Shown here piece by piece: positions 26,259-34,538 of a stretch of DNA of 64,000 bases. Below the pieces are notes generated by a model, which had not been told where the DNA came from, did no database searches, and saw only the letters and a program-made list of their open reading frames with translations. Source of the stretch: Selenomonadaceae bacterium (GTDB lineage Bacteria; Bacillota; Negativicutes; Selenomonadales; Selenomonadaceae); assembly GCA_030523645.1 (NCBI GenBank), contig JAUNIB010000001.1, positions 620,001 through 684,000 of the forward strand. Reading direction: 5' to 3'. Made by a program: the position numbers and the translations under genes. Position 1 is the first letter of the stretch. Every line of letters begins with the position of its first letter.

Positions 26259-26560
26259 AACACTCCTGCCATATAGTGAGTGAGAAGAGCAAATCGGCTG
26301 CAAGCGTCGGAGCGCGGCAGTGAAGCTGATAACTGCCCTAGAAGTTATCAACTTCGCTGCTTCACCGCTTCGGCGTGAGCGAAGAGGAATTCTTCTCCCC
26401 GGTGGGTGCTGATGTATCGGAGGGTAATCAGTAGCTAGGGATGCTGAGTGTCTACAAACCTGACACAAAGGCACCCATCGGGAATGAATGGAAATCAGAA
26501 GCGAAAAAGCCAAGTACGGTATACCTGTGTTCCTGCTGCATTGCTCGTATGTGGCGCAAG
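26259..26560 (+). ncRNA. Hairpin-rich segment, possible structured RNA or intron remnant
   Basis: On the plus strand several stems are nested in about 300 bases. GATAACT pairs with AGTTATC (26327-26349 area). CTTCGCT pairs with AGCGAAG around an inner CACCGC-TTCG-GCGTG hairpin (26352-26383 area). CCCGGTGGGTGC near 26398-26409 pairs with GCACCCATCGGG near 26471-26482, enclosing GTGTC/GACAC near 26448-26465. This density of stems with a UUCG tetraloop is typical of folded RNA and not of coding DNA. Some features recall domain I of group II introns, but there is no reverse transcriptase gene and I see no domain V. The identity and strand are uncertain. Confidence 0.4.
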
Positions 26561-26622
26561 GAACCATCGATATAATTGTGCCGTTCATCTTTGATGCATC
26601 TTCTGCGTCCATCAACAGTTGA
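26488..26622 (+). CDS. Possible 44-codon ORF next to the structured segment
   Basis: An ATG at 26488 opens a short frame that begins MEIRSEKAKYGIPVFLLHC and ends at TGA 26620-26622. The amino-acid mix is protein-like, but it overlaps the structured segment, has no clear ribosome binding site and resembles nothing I know. It may be chance or the start of a degraded gene. Confidence 0.15.
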   Translation: MEIRSEKAKYGIPVFLLHCSYVAQGTIDIIVPFIFDASSASINS

Positions 26623-26820
26623 CAAATCCTTATGTGGGAGCTACCACACTGCGTATTTGTCGCCCGTCGCTGTACGCACAATCTGCATCAATCTGATACG
26701 GCTCATTATTCGATGTTTCCTTGTAGACCTCTCATGTGCAAAACCGGGGCTCCTCAGTCCATACCGTCAAATGGCAAGTACGCTTAATATTCCTAAAATG
26801 CAATAATAGTACCCTAAAAG

Positions 26821-26857
26821 ACAAGCCAGTGGCTCACAATGTGAGTCACTGGCTTGT
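26821..26857. terminator. 17-bp hairpin, probable terminator
   Basis: ACAAGCCAGTGGCTCAC (26821-26837) pairs with GTGAGTCACTGGCTTGT (26841-26857) around a 3-base loop, with one G-T pair. On the minus strand it is followed by CTTTTAG and on the plus strand by TTGCGTT, so it may act in either direction. It could end transcription from the structured segment, or transcription from the U32 gene side. Confidence 0.5.
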
Positions 26858-27022
26858 TTGCGTTATATTATGTTTCAACTGATCTTTTTTACATTCGCTA
26901 TTTACTTGGCAGCGCGTCTCCCCAGTCTCTCCATACCACATATTTCATATCAATCCTTGGTCAACAAAATACAGCTTAGGGGTTTTGACCAGACTTAGAC
27001 CGAGATTATTAGTGTCCGAGGA

Positions 27023-27114
27023 TAAGAAGTATACGATGTACTAAGAAATTCTAAAGTCAAGACTTAGGAAATACCAAAGTCTAACACTAGTAAAATCCAA
27101 AGTATATACTATTA
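27023..27114. repeat. Three or four 23-bp degenerate repeats with AGT-ACT palindromes
   Basis: Units at 27046-27068, 27069-27091 and 27092-27114 follow each other without gaps. Each has a C-Y-AAAGT core followed by ACT: AGTCAAGACT and AGTATATACT are perfect 10-bp palindromes, and the middle unit is a near match. A weaker copy with AGTA...TACT precedes them at 27028-27042. The spacing is about two helical turns, as for protein-binding iterons or operators. The stretch lies between the end of the U32 gene and the region upstream of cas10; no function is known. Confidence 0.5.
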
Positions 27115-27136
27115 CAAAAAAATATACACTATCCCT

Positions 27137-29713
27137 TTACAGAACTCCGCGGAAGTAATGACCGCGAGTTACTCCATCCGGAGCTCCGTTCAGCTCCGTT
27201 TCCTTACACCAGGCAATCTCTTCCGGGGTCAGCTCACTGCCTCTCAGCAAATAATCTCTGTAGGCACTTACCAGCTCACCGATGTACTTCGGCTCGATGG
27301 CTTTTGCCTCAATGCGGACAGCGGATATTCCGCTGTCTGCCAGCTTGCCTATTTCCGGCAGGAGGCTCAGTGTTTTTCCGTTCAGCAGGTGCATGTGACA
27401 GTACTGGTCATTTGCTACCGGGAACTGCTCGCCCTTTCTGTCCTTCAGGAAATACCGCCCGCCTTTACAGGGCATCGAGCATGCTTCACAGCCATCCTGC
27501 CCTATGCCTCCAAGGAAGCTGCCAAGCACGCAGTATTCAGATACCATAAGCTCCAATCGTCCGTGTACTATGCACTCTGTCCTGATTGGGGCTTTTTTTA
27601 CAATCGGAAGCAGCCCGCCAAGATTCAGCTCCGGAGAGAGAGTTGCCTGCTTAACTCCGAGCTTTTCCAACGCCTCAAGGGTCATTCCGTTAAAGGAAAT
27701 CAAGGAATAGTCTGAGCGAAGCTCTATCTCCCTGCCGCTTTCTTCAATCATTTCTCTCAATGTGCGGAGAGTCGCAATATTGTGGACATAAACGCCGTCG
27801 GGATTTAACTCAAGCCAGCTTTGCCAAATGGCCTTTAGTGCAGGCAGATTATCCTCCCGGCATATCCTCGGTGTGTTGAAGAAAAGTTTGCAGCCGCTGT
27901 CCTTTACCAGCTCAGCCGCCTCCCGATAGCTGCGGATGTTCAGCGGCTCGTGATGATAGCTGTCACCGCCGAATATTATCCCCTGCGCTCCGCCCTTCAA
28001 TGCCGCCTTGATCCCGTCAGCAGATGCCGTGCTGACATAAACCTGCGGTATCTGACGCTGGTTGCTTTTATCCCTGCGGTCATGGGGCCCGGAAGATTTT
28101 CCATCGAGATTTCTCTCCGCCGACGCCGTTCCCGCCGCCCTGTCATTCTGCCATATCTCCAGCCTCAGCACGTCCATTTCCTCTGCAGCCTGACGGCGCA
28201 AATCGTTAATAACGCTCACCGGTACCATTACTCCCGGCTTAATATCAAGCTTAAGGTCGGCGATCTCATATACGGTACTGCCCATTCTGTTCAGCTGCTT
28301 TGCCGCCGCTTCTTCAGTGAGGGGCCGCTTCTCCGCCTGTGGGATAATGTAATCGGCTTCTGCGGCTGCATAAATATTCTCATCTGCAATCAGACTGAGT
28401 TCAAGCCTTGGCTTCTCATTCAGATGAAATCTTGCCGCTGCCGACACCGGAAGTCTCCTGACCGGTGCGCCGGCAGTAAAGCGGCTGCGAGCCTCTGTCA
28501 TAAGAGCCGCATCATAAACCCGGAAGGCCCGGTCGTTTTGTCGTATATTCAGGCTGCTGACGAATGAAATCGTCTCTCCGGCCTTAGCCGATGTCAGCTT
28601 ATTGCCCTTAACATCGTAAAATTCATCAAGAGTTACTGTGGTACGACCGCCGACCTTCACCCAAAAATCGAGCTCATCGCCCTTATTCACGTCAACTGCC
28701 AGCTTCAGATAGACCTTGGAAGCAGCACTGTCTATCTTTGCCGCTCGTCCGGCCAGAATGCCCCGATTGTTTGGACGCATATCGCTCATCATATTTCGGC
28801 CAGGACGATTTGTAAGGTATGCTGTGGTGAAATCACGGTTGAATACCTGAGCCAGTCGTCTCTGAGCTTCCTTATCCACACTGTAGCCGTCCTGACCGTG
28901 CAGGATACTGTCCAAAGCCCGACGATAGGTATCTACAACAACCGATACATATTCCGGTCTCTTCATCCGTCCTTCGATTTTCAGCGAAGCAACTCCTGCC
29001 GCCATATATTCCGGCAAAAGCTCCAGCGTCTTCAAGTCCTTCGGGGAAAGAAGATACTCACCGGCTTTCCCCATCAGTACCTCCTGTCCCTTTTCATCCA
29101 CCAGCGAATACGGCAGTCTGCAGGGCTGGGCACAGCGACCACGGTTGCCGCTCCTTCCGCCAATCAGGCTTGACATGAGACACTGACCGGAATAGCAGAC
29201 ACAGAGCGCCCCGTGCATAAACACCTCTATTTCCACCGGACTGTGGGCACAGATATAGCGAATATCCTTGAGGGAAAGTTCCCGGGAAAGAACGACTCTG
29301 GTAAAGCCCAGGCCGGCCAGCTCCAGTACGCCGTCCAAGCTGTGTACGGTCATCTGAGTGGAGGCATGGAGCGGCAGCGACGGTGCCACCTGCCGGGAGA
29401 GCATAGCTACGCCCAAGTCCTGAACCAGTACGGCATCTGCACCGGCCTCCTCAAGAAAACGAAGATAGTCGGCACATTCCTCCCGCTCCTCGTCGCTGAC
29501 GATAGTGTTCACCGTCACATGAACGGCAACACCCCTCAGATGAGCAAAATTAAACGCCCATCTCATATCATCCCGGTCAAAATTATCGGCATAAGCTCTG
29601 GCACCAAAGGAAGGGCCGGCAAGGTATACCGCATCGGCTCCGCTTTCTACGGCAGCAATGAAGGCTTCCTTGCTGCCGGCCGGTGCCAGCAGCTCCATAA
29701 ATTTCTTTTCCAT
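27137..29713 (-). CDS. U32 family peptidase-like protein (RlhA/YhbU type), 23S rRNA modification or collagenase-like
   Basis: This is a large U32 protein (858 aa) with two U32 halves. The first starts MELLAPAGSKEAFIAAVESG and carries EVFMHGALCVCYSGQC and, soon after, GNRGRCAQPCRLPY, the four-cysteine set thought to bind an iron-sulfur cluster. The second half repeats a similar pattern with VSEYCVLGSFLGG and CEACSMPC. Long members such as RlhA make 5-hydroxycytidine in 23S rRNA, while others are annotated as collagenase-like proteases; the rRNA role is the better guess. An upstream in-frame start at 29743 is possible; the ATG at 29713 begins the usual N terminus. No strong ribosome binding site is seen for either. 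Confidence 0.88.
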   Translation of the reverse strand: MEKKFMELLAPAGSKEAFIAAVESGADAVYLAGPSFGARAYADNFDRDDMRWAFNFAHLRGVAVHVTVNTIVSDEEREECADYLRFLEEAGADAVLVQDLGVAMLSRQVAPSLPLHASTQMTVHSLDGVLELAGLGFTRVVLSRELSLKDIRYICAHSPVEIEVFMHGALCVCYSGQCLMSSLIGGRSGNRGRCAQPCRLPYSLVDEKGQEVLMGKAGEYLLSPKDLKTLELLPEYMAAGVASLKIEGRMKRPEYVSVVVDTYRRALDSILHGQDGYSVDKEAQRRLAQVFNRDFTTAYLTNRPGRNMMSDMRPNNRGILAGRAAKIDSAASKVYLKLAVDVNKGDELDFWVKVGGRTTVTLDEFYDVKGNKLTSAKAGETISFVSSLNIRQNDRAFRVYDAALMTEARSRFTAGAPVRRLPVSAAARFHLNEKPRLELSLIADENIYAAAEADYIIPQAEKRPLTEEAAAKQLNRMGSTVYEIADLKLDIKPGVMVPVSVINDLRRQAAEEMDVLRLEIWQNDRAAGTASAERNLDGKSSGPHDRRDKSNQRQIPQVYVSTASADGIKAALKGGAQGIIFGGDSYHHEPLNIRSYREAAELVKDSGCKLFFNTPRICREDNLPALKAIWQSWLELNPDGVYVHNIATLRTLREMIEESGREIELRSDYSLISFNGMTLEALEKLGVKQATLSPELNLGGLLPIVKKAPIRTECIVHGRLELMVSEYCVLGSFLGGIGQDGCEACSMPCKGGRYFLKDRKGEQFPVANDQYCHMHLLNGKTLSLLPEIGKLADSGISAVRIEAKAIEPKYIGELVSAYRDYLLRGSELTPEEIAWCKETELNGAPDGVTRGHYFRGVL

Positions 29714-29775
29714 AAAGACACACCCACAAAACAGCGACAGCAATAATTCTGTCTGTCAAAAGTCTACCAACAAAA

Positions 29776-29818
29776 AAGGTCGTCATCCCAGTTGCTGAAG
29801 CCACGGATAAACGACCTT
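29776..29818 (-). terminator. Terminator of tRNA-Leu
   Basis: AAGGTCGT (29776-29783) pairs with ACGACCTT (29811-29818), with an inner ATCC/GGAT pairing. On the minus strand the stem is followed by TTTTTTG. It lies directly after the tRNA-Leu gene and before the U32 gene. Confidence 0.85.
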
Positions 29819-29830
29819 CTTATTTCTTTT

Positions 29831-29915
29831 TGGTGCGGACAAGAGGGTTCGAACCTCCACGCCTTGCGGCATTGGATCCTAAATCCAACGCGTCTGCCAG
29901 TTCCGCCATGTCCGC
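29831..29915 (-). tRNA. tRNA-Leu (anticodon TAG)
   Basis: The minus strand folds into a class II tRNA. The acceptor stem GCGGACA pairs with TGTCCGC. The anticodon stem TTGGA/TCCAA holds the loop TTTAGGA, giving anticodon TAG, and a long variable arm TGCCGCAAGGCG is typical for leucine. The T arm has GGTTCGAACCC. The discriminator A and the CCA end are encoded (29834-29831). It reads CUN leucine codons, mainly CUA. Confidence 0.96.
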
Positions 29916-29945
29916 AAATGTTGCCGTGTATCTGCAACAAAGGCT

Positions 29946-29975
29946 ATTCTAGCATGAATCAACAAATTTTGTCAA
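29946..29975 (-). promoter_or_regulatory. Promoter of tRNA-Leu
   Basis: On the minus strand a perfect TTGACA (29975-29970) and TAGAAT (29951-29946) are separated by 18 bases, with TGC before the -10 (extended -10). It lies about 30 bases before the tRNA. Confidence 0.8.
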
Positions 29976-30026
29976 TATTGGAAAGCCCGCAAACCAACGA
30001 CAGCTCTAGTGTTTCGGTATCTTTGA

Positions 30027-30623
30027 CTACTTCGCTGCCTTTATCTTGCTTTCGGTGCCGTCAAGCAGACGGTCAATGTTTTGCTTGTGTCTGACGATAA
30101 TAAACACAGCCGCCAGACAGCCAAAAGCGATAAACCAGAAATCATAGCCAAACAGCCAGGCCATAATCGGGGCCAAAGCGGCTCCCACAATGGAGCCGAG
30201 AGAAACATAGCCGGTAAAGTAGACAATGGCAAACCATACTCCGAACAATACCAGTGTTACCGTAGGCATCAGCATGGCCACAACACCGAGGCCGGTTGCT
30301 ACGCCCTTGCCGCCTTTGAAGCCCAGGAACAGTGACCATGAATGACCGACGATGGCCATAATCCCGCCCAGCACCTGAGCAAATGATGAGCCATCGGCAA
30401 ATTTGACGGCAAACCAGACACCAAGGACACCCTTAATTAAATCGCAGAGGAATATGGCTATTCCTCCAGCCTTACCGATGGTGCGCCAGGCATTTGTCGC
30501 TCCGATATTATGGCTGCCGTGGTCTCTAAGGTCTATACCCCAGATAGCCCTGCCGAGAATAAGACCGCTGGGAATAGAGCCAACAACATAAGCACAGACA
30601 ACTGCAATGATTAATCCAAACAT
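30027..30623 (-). CDS. plsY: PlsY: glycerol-3-phosphate acyltransferase (acyl-phosphate type)
   Basis: PlsY (198 aa) moves an acyl group from acyl phosphate to glycerol-3-phosphate, the first step of phospholipid synthesis, at the inner membrane. The family motifs are visible: GSIPSGLILG near the start, HGSHNIGATNAWRT, then GHSWSLFLGFKGGKGVATGL. Five or so membrane helices fit the family. Its start codon overlaps the der stop by one base (TGATG), so it is the last gene of a DUF512-der-plsY operon. PlsC, which catalyses the next step, lies 5 kb upstream. Confidence 0.97.
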   Translation of the reverse strand: MFGLIIAVVCAYVVGSIPSGLILGRAIWGIDLRDHGSHNIGATNAWRTIGKAGGIAIFLCDLIKGVLGVWFAVKFADGSSFAQVLGGIMAIVGHSWSLFLGFKGGKGVATGLGVVAMLMPTVTLVLFGVWFAIVYFTGYVSLGSIVGAALAPIMAWLFGYDFWFIAFGCLAAVFIIVRHKQNIDRLLDGTESKIKAAK

Positions 30624-31954
30624 CAGTCGTCATCCTCCTCTTTGCGGGCGCGGGTAATAATCCGTACCGGCGCACCCTCAAAGCCGAATCTGGCACGAAG
30701 CTGGTTTTCCAGATATCTCAGATAAGAGAAATGGACAAGAGTCGGGTCATTGGCAAACAGGACAAAGCGGGGCGGCTCAATTCCTACCTGAGTCATAAAG
30801 AGCAGCTTAAGCTGGCGGCCCTTATGTGCCGGCGGCGGATTAATGGAAATCGCATCATTCAGCAGCTCATTGAGGACGCTGGTCTGAATGCGCATTGCCT
30901 GCTGGTCAGCTACATACTTAACTACATCGGTTACGCGGTGCACCCTCTGCTTTGTCAATGCTGATATGTAGAGTACGGGAGCATACTGCAGGAATATCAG
31001 CTCATTGCGGATTACATCTGTGTATTTAACAGTAGACTTGTCATCCTTATCGGGAATCAAATCCCACTTGTTCACGATGATAATAACGCCTTTTCCTGAC
31101 TCGTGAGCAAAGCCGGCGATTTTCTTGTCCTGCTCCGTCACACCGGCAACAGCGTCAATGACCATCAGAATAACATTGGCTCTGTCAACGGCACGCAGTG
31201 CCCGCAGTACGCTGTAATGCTCAATTGGCTCATCAATCTTGCCCTTACGGCGCATACCGGCAGTATCAATAAGAGTAAACTTTATGTCATCCTTGGTGAA
31301 GTGAGTATCAATGGCGTCTCTTGTGGTGCCGGCGATATCACTTACGATGACGCGCTCTTCACCGAGAATAGCATTTACGAGGGATGACTTGCCTACATTC
31401 GGTCGGCCGATTACAGCTATAGCCAGCTCATCGCTTTCCTCTTCCTCCTGCTCTTTAGAGGGGAAGGCTGCTACTACGGCGTCAAGCAAGTCGCCGAGGT
31501 TCAGGGAGTTGGAAGCGGAAATGGGGATTACATCACCAAGTCCAAGATTATAGAAGTCGTAAATATCATCCTGCTGCTTCTGAGTGTCAATCTTGTTTAC
31601 CGCAAGGATAATAGGCTTCTTGGTACGGCGAAGAATCTTTACTATTTCTTCATCCTCATTGGTAAGTCCTACACGACCGTCTACTACAAAGAGGATTACA
31701 TCTGCCTCTTCAATGGCAATCTTTGCCTGCTGGCGCATACTGTTCAGCAGCTTGTCATCACTTGCCAGCTCAATACCGCCGGTATCGACCATTGTAAACT
31801 CATTGTTCAGCCATTCGGCATCAAGATAAATTCTGTCACGGGTAACTCCGGGAAAATCGTCTACGATAGACAGGCGCTGCTTGCCAATCTGATTAAAAAG
31901 TGTTGATTTACCGACATTAGGGCGGCCAACTATGGCCACTATAGGCTTGCTCAT
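30623..31954 (-). CDS. der: Der: ribosome biogenesis GTPase with two G domains
   Basis: Der/EngA (443 aa) helps assemble the 50S ribosomal subunit. Two GTPase domains each start with GRPNVGKS (residues 8-15 and about 182-189); the switch regions DTGG and DTAG and the specificity motifs NKID and NKWD follow in each. The C-terminal KH-like domain ends in a short acidic and basic tail (ARKEEDDD). The length is normal. It starts 18 bases after the DUF512 gene. Confidence 0.98.
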   Translation of the reverse strand: MSKPIVAIVGRPNVGKSTLFNQIGKQRLSIVDDFPGVTRDRIYLDAEWLNNEFTMVDTGGIELASDDKLLNSMRQQAKIAIEEADVILFVVDGRVGLTNEDEEIVKILRRTKKPIILAVNKIDTQKQQDDIYDFYNLGLGDVIPISASNSLNLGDLLDAVVAAFPSKEQEEEESDELAIAVIGRPNVGKSSLVNAILGEERVIVSDIAGTTRDAIDTHFTKDDIKFTLIDTAGMRRKGKIDEPIEHYSVLRALRAVDRANVILMVIDAVAGVTEQDKKIAGFAHESGKGVIIIVNKWDLIPDKDDKSTVKYTDVIRNELIFLQYAPVLYISALTKQRVHRVTDVVKYVADQQAMRIQTSVLNELLNDAISINPPPAHKGRQLKLLFMTQVGIEPPRFVLFANDPTLVHFSYLRYLENQLRARFGFEGAPVRIITRARKEEDDD

Positions 31955-31972
31955 TGCGATACCTCCTTTTAA

Positions 31973-33388
31973 TTAAAGTTTGGTATATGCGGCGTTGCTC
32001 TGCCACATATAAGAAGTACGGTCACCGGCTGTATTCTCGGAATAAACCGTATCAAAATCATTCAGAGCCTCAAACAGCTCGTCTCCATGAAGAACCGGCA
32101 AAACCTTCAGTCCGGTATCTGCTGTCAAATTATCAAGAGTATCATCGTCCAGGAATATATTATCACCGGCCCTCAGGCATGAGGCCGGGATTATCACCCG
32201 CTCCTGCAGCTTGTTCTGCTGACGGAGGTCGTCAATCACTCTGCGAATATCCTTGCCGGTGAGCAGTCCGGAAACATTTACGCTGTCCCCGAAAAACTCG
32301 TTCACCACCGGTACCACATCATATACGGCACCACTCTTTGTCGCTGACAGCTCGCTTACCATACTGCCAATCAGCGGAGCAATTCCTTCTCCGGTAAGAA
32401 TGGTAATGCTGCTGCAGTTTGCGGCTGTATCATCCTGCCCGGCTTCCTTTGCGCTGTTCCAATCATCAAGGAAGCTGCGGGCCAAACCAATTCCGTTATC
32501 AAGCTGTGGAAATCCATCATATTCTTCTGCCGGCGGCAGCTCTCTGCCTGCCATGAGGTAGAATTCGTCACCGAGGTATACGAAGTTCTCCCCCGATTCA
32601 TTACGATACTTCTTTTGATACTTGCTGACCATATCAATGACTTCTCCCGCTCCGACACTATCAAACAATGTCAGAGGGTAGCAGCCTTCTCGGAACTTCG
32701 TCAGCCCGACTGGCACTATTGCCAGGGACATGGCGCTTGAACGGCGCTGCCACAGCTCCGTTATCGTCCGTTCCAGTTCGGCTCCGTCATTGATTCCCGG
32801 ACACAAAACTACCTGAGCGTGATATTCTATTCCGTCATCAGCCAGCCGGTCCAGCTGGGAGTTCAGCTCATTTGCTCTGGGAGAGCCCAGCAGCTTCACC
32901 CGCAGCTCGGGATTCACCGTCTGGACAGAGATATGCAGCGGGCTGAGATGATAGCGGGCAATACGCTGGAAATCCTGCTCTCTAATATTTGTGAGAGTAA
33001 CGAAGTTTCCGTACAGGAAGGAAAGACGATAATCGTCATCCTTAATGTAGAGAGCAGAGCGCATCTGCTGAGGAACCTGATCAACAAAGCAGAAATAGCA
33101 ACGATTGCCGCATGCTCTGATACCGTCAAAGACTGCCGACTCAAACTCAGCTCCAAGCTCCTCATCAATATCCTTGTCAAAGGAAATGATTTCCTCTTCG
33201 CCGTCGGCATGACGAACGGTAAGGTCGATTTCTTCATCAGCCATAGCAAAGGAAAGGTCAATAAGGTCTCTCAGCTCCGTACCGTTTATTGCCAGTATCT
33301 CGTCGCCTGCTGTAAGACCCAGTTCATCTGCCAGTCCTTCCGGCTCAACAAATATTATTTTCCCGCCGCGTTTTTTTACATTCTTCAT
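31973..33388 (-). CDS. DUF512 protein: PDZ plus radical-SAM-like iron-sulfur protein
   Basis: This 471-aa protein belongs to the DUF512 family, found next to der in many Bacillota. Its function is unknown. An N-terminal PDZ-like domain (residues 8-70, with GLADELGLTAGDEILAINGT) is followed by CGNRCYFCFVD, a C-x3-C-x2-C iron-sulfur motif of radical-SAM type, and the C-terminal DUF512 region with LTGEGIAP and GLLTGKDI. A TTG at 33409 would extend it, but that lies in the T-run of the rpsA terminator, so the ATG at 33388 with GGA close by is chosen. It is the first gene of the der-plsY operon. Confidence 0.92.
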   Translation of the reverse strand: MKNVKKRGGKIIFVEPEGLADELGLTAGDEILAINGTELRDLIDLSFAMADEEIDLTVRHADGEEEIISFDKDIDEELGAEFESAVFDGIRACGNRCYFCFVDQVPQQMRSALYIKDDDYRLSFLYGNFVTLTNIREQDFQRIARYHLSPLHISVQTVNPELRVKLLGSPRANELNSQLDRLADDGIEYHAQVVLCPGINDGAELERTITELWQRRSSAMSLAIVPVGLTKFREGCYPLTLFDSVGAGEVIDMVSKYQKKYRNESGENFVYLGDEFYLMAGRELPPAEEYDGFPQLDNGIGLARSFLDDWNSAKEAGQDDTAANCSSITILTGEGIAPLIGSMVSELSATKSGAVYDVVPVVNEFFGDSVNVSGLLTGKDIRRVIDDLRQQNKLQERVIIPASCLRAGDNIFLDDDTLDNLTADTGLKVLPVLHGDELFEALNDFDTVYSENTAGDRTSYMWQSNAAYTKL

Positions 33389-33407
33389 GATTTCCACATT
33401 ACTACTC

Positions 33408-33434
33408 AAAAAGGGGCAGGTCTCTGCCTGCCCC
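33408..33434 (-). terminator. Terminator after rpsA
   Basis: GGGGCAGG (33413-33420) pairs with CCTGCCCC (33427-33434) around TCTCTG. On the minus strand the stem is followed by five T. It ends the aroA-to-rpsA gene group and separates it from the DUF512 gene. Confidence 0.9.
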
Positions 33435-33452
33435 TGAAGTATTCATTTCCGA

Positions 33453-34538
33453 TTATTCAGCAGCCGGAACCTCTTCGAGATTCTTGTCAGCTTTTGCAAT
33501 GCTGAGGCTGATGCGCTTCTTAGCGGTGTCGATACGGAGAATCTTAACGGTAACGACATCACCCATGCTTACAGCTTCGTCAGCCTTTGCAATACGGCGA
33601 TCGGAGAGCTCACCCATGGGGATGAGACCATCAAAGCCCGGCTCGATTTCCATGAAGGCACCGAAGCTGGTGAGCTTAATAATCTTACCCTGAATCTGGG
33701 AACCCTCGGTGTACTTCTCAGCACGCTCGAACCAGGGATCCTGGAGAGTATCCTTAACAGAGAGGGAGATACGCTTGGTCTCCGGGTCAAAGCTCTTAAC
33801 CTTAACATCCAGCTCCTGACCAACCTCGAGAACCTCGGAAGGATGCTTTACGCGATTCCAGGAGAGATCGGAGATATGAGCAAGACCGTCTACGCCACCG
33901 ATATCGATGAACGCACCGTAGTCTACAAGACGCTTTACAACGCCCTTCAGAGTCTGGCCAGCCTCCAGAGTGGAGAACAGCTGCTCCTGCTTCTGAGCGC
34001 GCTCCTCTTCGAGAATCTTACGACGGGAAAGAACGAGACGCTGCTTCTTGGGGTCGCACTCCAAGGGGAAAGCGGTAACGGTCTGACCGACATAGACCTG
34101 AAGATCCTTAACAAAACCAAGGTCAACCTGAGATGCCGGAATGAAGGCACGGAGACCCTGAACAGCAGCAACAACGCCGCCCTTAACAACATTGGTAATC
34201 TCAGCTTCAACAGTTTCCTGACGCTCGGTGATGCCCTGAAGAACTTCCCAGGCAGCAAACTTATCAGCCTTTACCTTGGAGAGAACTGCACCGTTCTCGC
34301 CGCCCATGGATACGACGAATACCTTAATAACATCGCCGACCTTAACAACATCCTCAGCGGACTCAGGGGCCGGATAACGAAGCTCACGCTTAGGAATGGG
34401 GATTTCCTGCTTGTAGCCGATATCAACAAATGCCTCGTCACGATTTACCAGTATGACGGTACCTTCGACGACTTCCTTTTCTTTGATTTCCTGGCCTGCT
34501 GCTGCTTCCTCTTCAGCCAGGAGCTGTTCCATTGTCAT
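33453..34538 (-). CDS. rpsA: RpsA: S1-domain ribosomal protein
   Basis: This is a 30S ribosomal protein S1 homologue (361 aa) that helps bind mRNA. Four S1 domains are visible, for example VVEGTVILVNRDEAFVDIGY, VEAEITNVVKGGVVAAVQGL, LKGVVKRLVDYGAFIDIGG and IQGKIIKLTSFGAFMEIEPG. Four repeats is the usual count for Bacillota, less than the six of E. coli. Possible starts are GTG 34550, ATG 34538 and ATG 34532. ATG 34538 overlaps the ispH stop as ATGA, so translational coupling is likely. In some clostridia ispH and rpsA are fused; here they are separate but overlapping. Confidence 0.96.
   Translation of the reverse strand: MTMEQLLAEEEAAAGQEIKEKEVVEGTVILVNRDEAFVDIGYKQEIPIPKRELRYPAPESAEDVVKVGDVIKVFVVSMGGENGAVLSKVKADKFAAWEVLQGITERQETVEAEITNVVKGGVVAAVQGLRAFIPASQVDLGFVKDLQVYVGQTVTAFPLECDPKKQRLVLSRRKILEEERAQKQEQLFSTLEAGQTLKGVVKRLVDYGAFIDIGGVDGLAHISDLSWNRVKHPSEVLEVGQELDVKVKSFDPETKRISLSVKDTLQDPWFERAEKYTEGSQIQGKIIKLTSFGAFMEIEPGFDGLIPMGELSDRRIAKADEAVSMGDVVTVKILRIDTAKKRISLSIAKADKNLEEVPAAE

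Noticed and set aside
26250-26681. 143-codon minus-strand frame over the structured segment
   Set aside because: Its residue mix (many Ser, Arg, Pro, Cys) and the nested DNA stems point to structured non-coding DNA, and no ribosome binding site is seen.
26259-26810. Firm call of a group II intron
   Set aside because: No reverse transcriptase/maturase gene, no domain V pattern and no clear intron ends could be found, so only a possible remnant is listed.
27023-27114. A second, decayed CRISPR array
   Set aside because: The 23-bp units are contiguous without spacers and do not resemble the 35-base CRISPR repeat.
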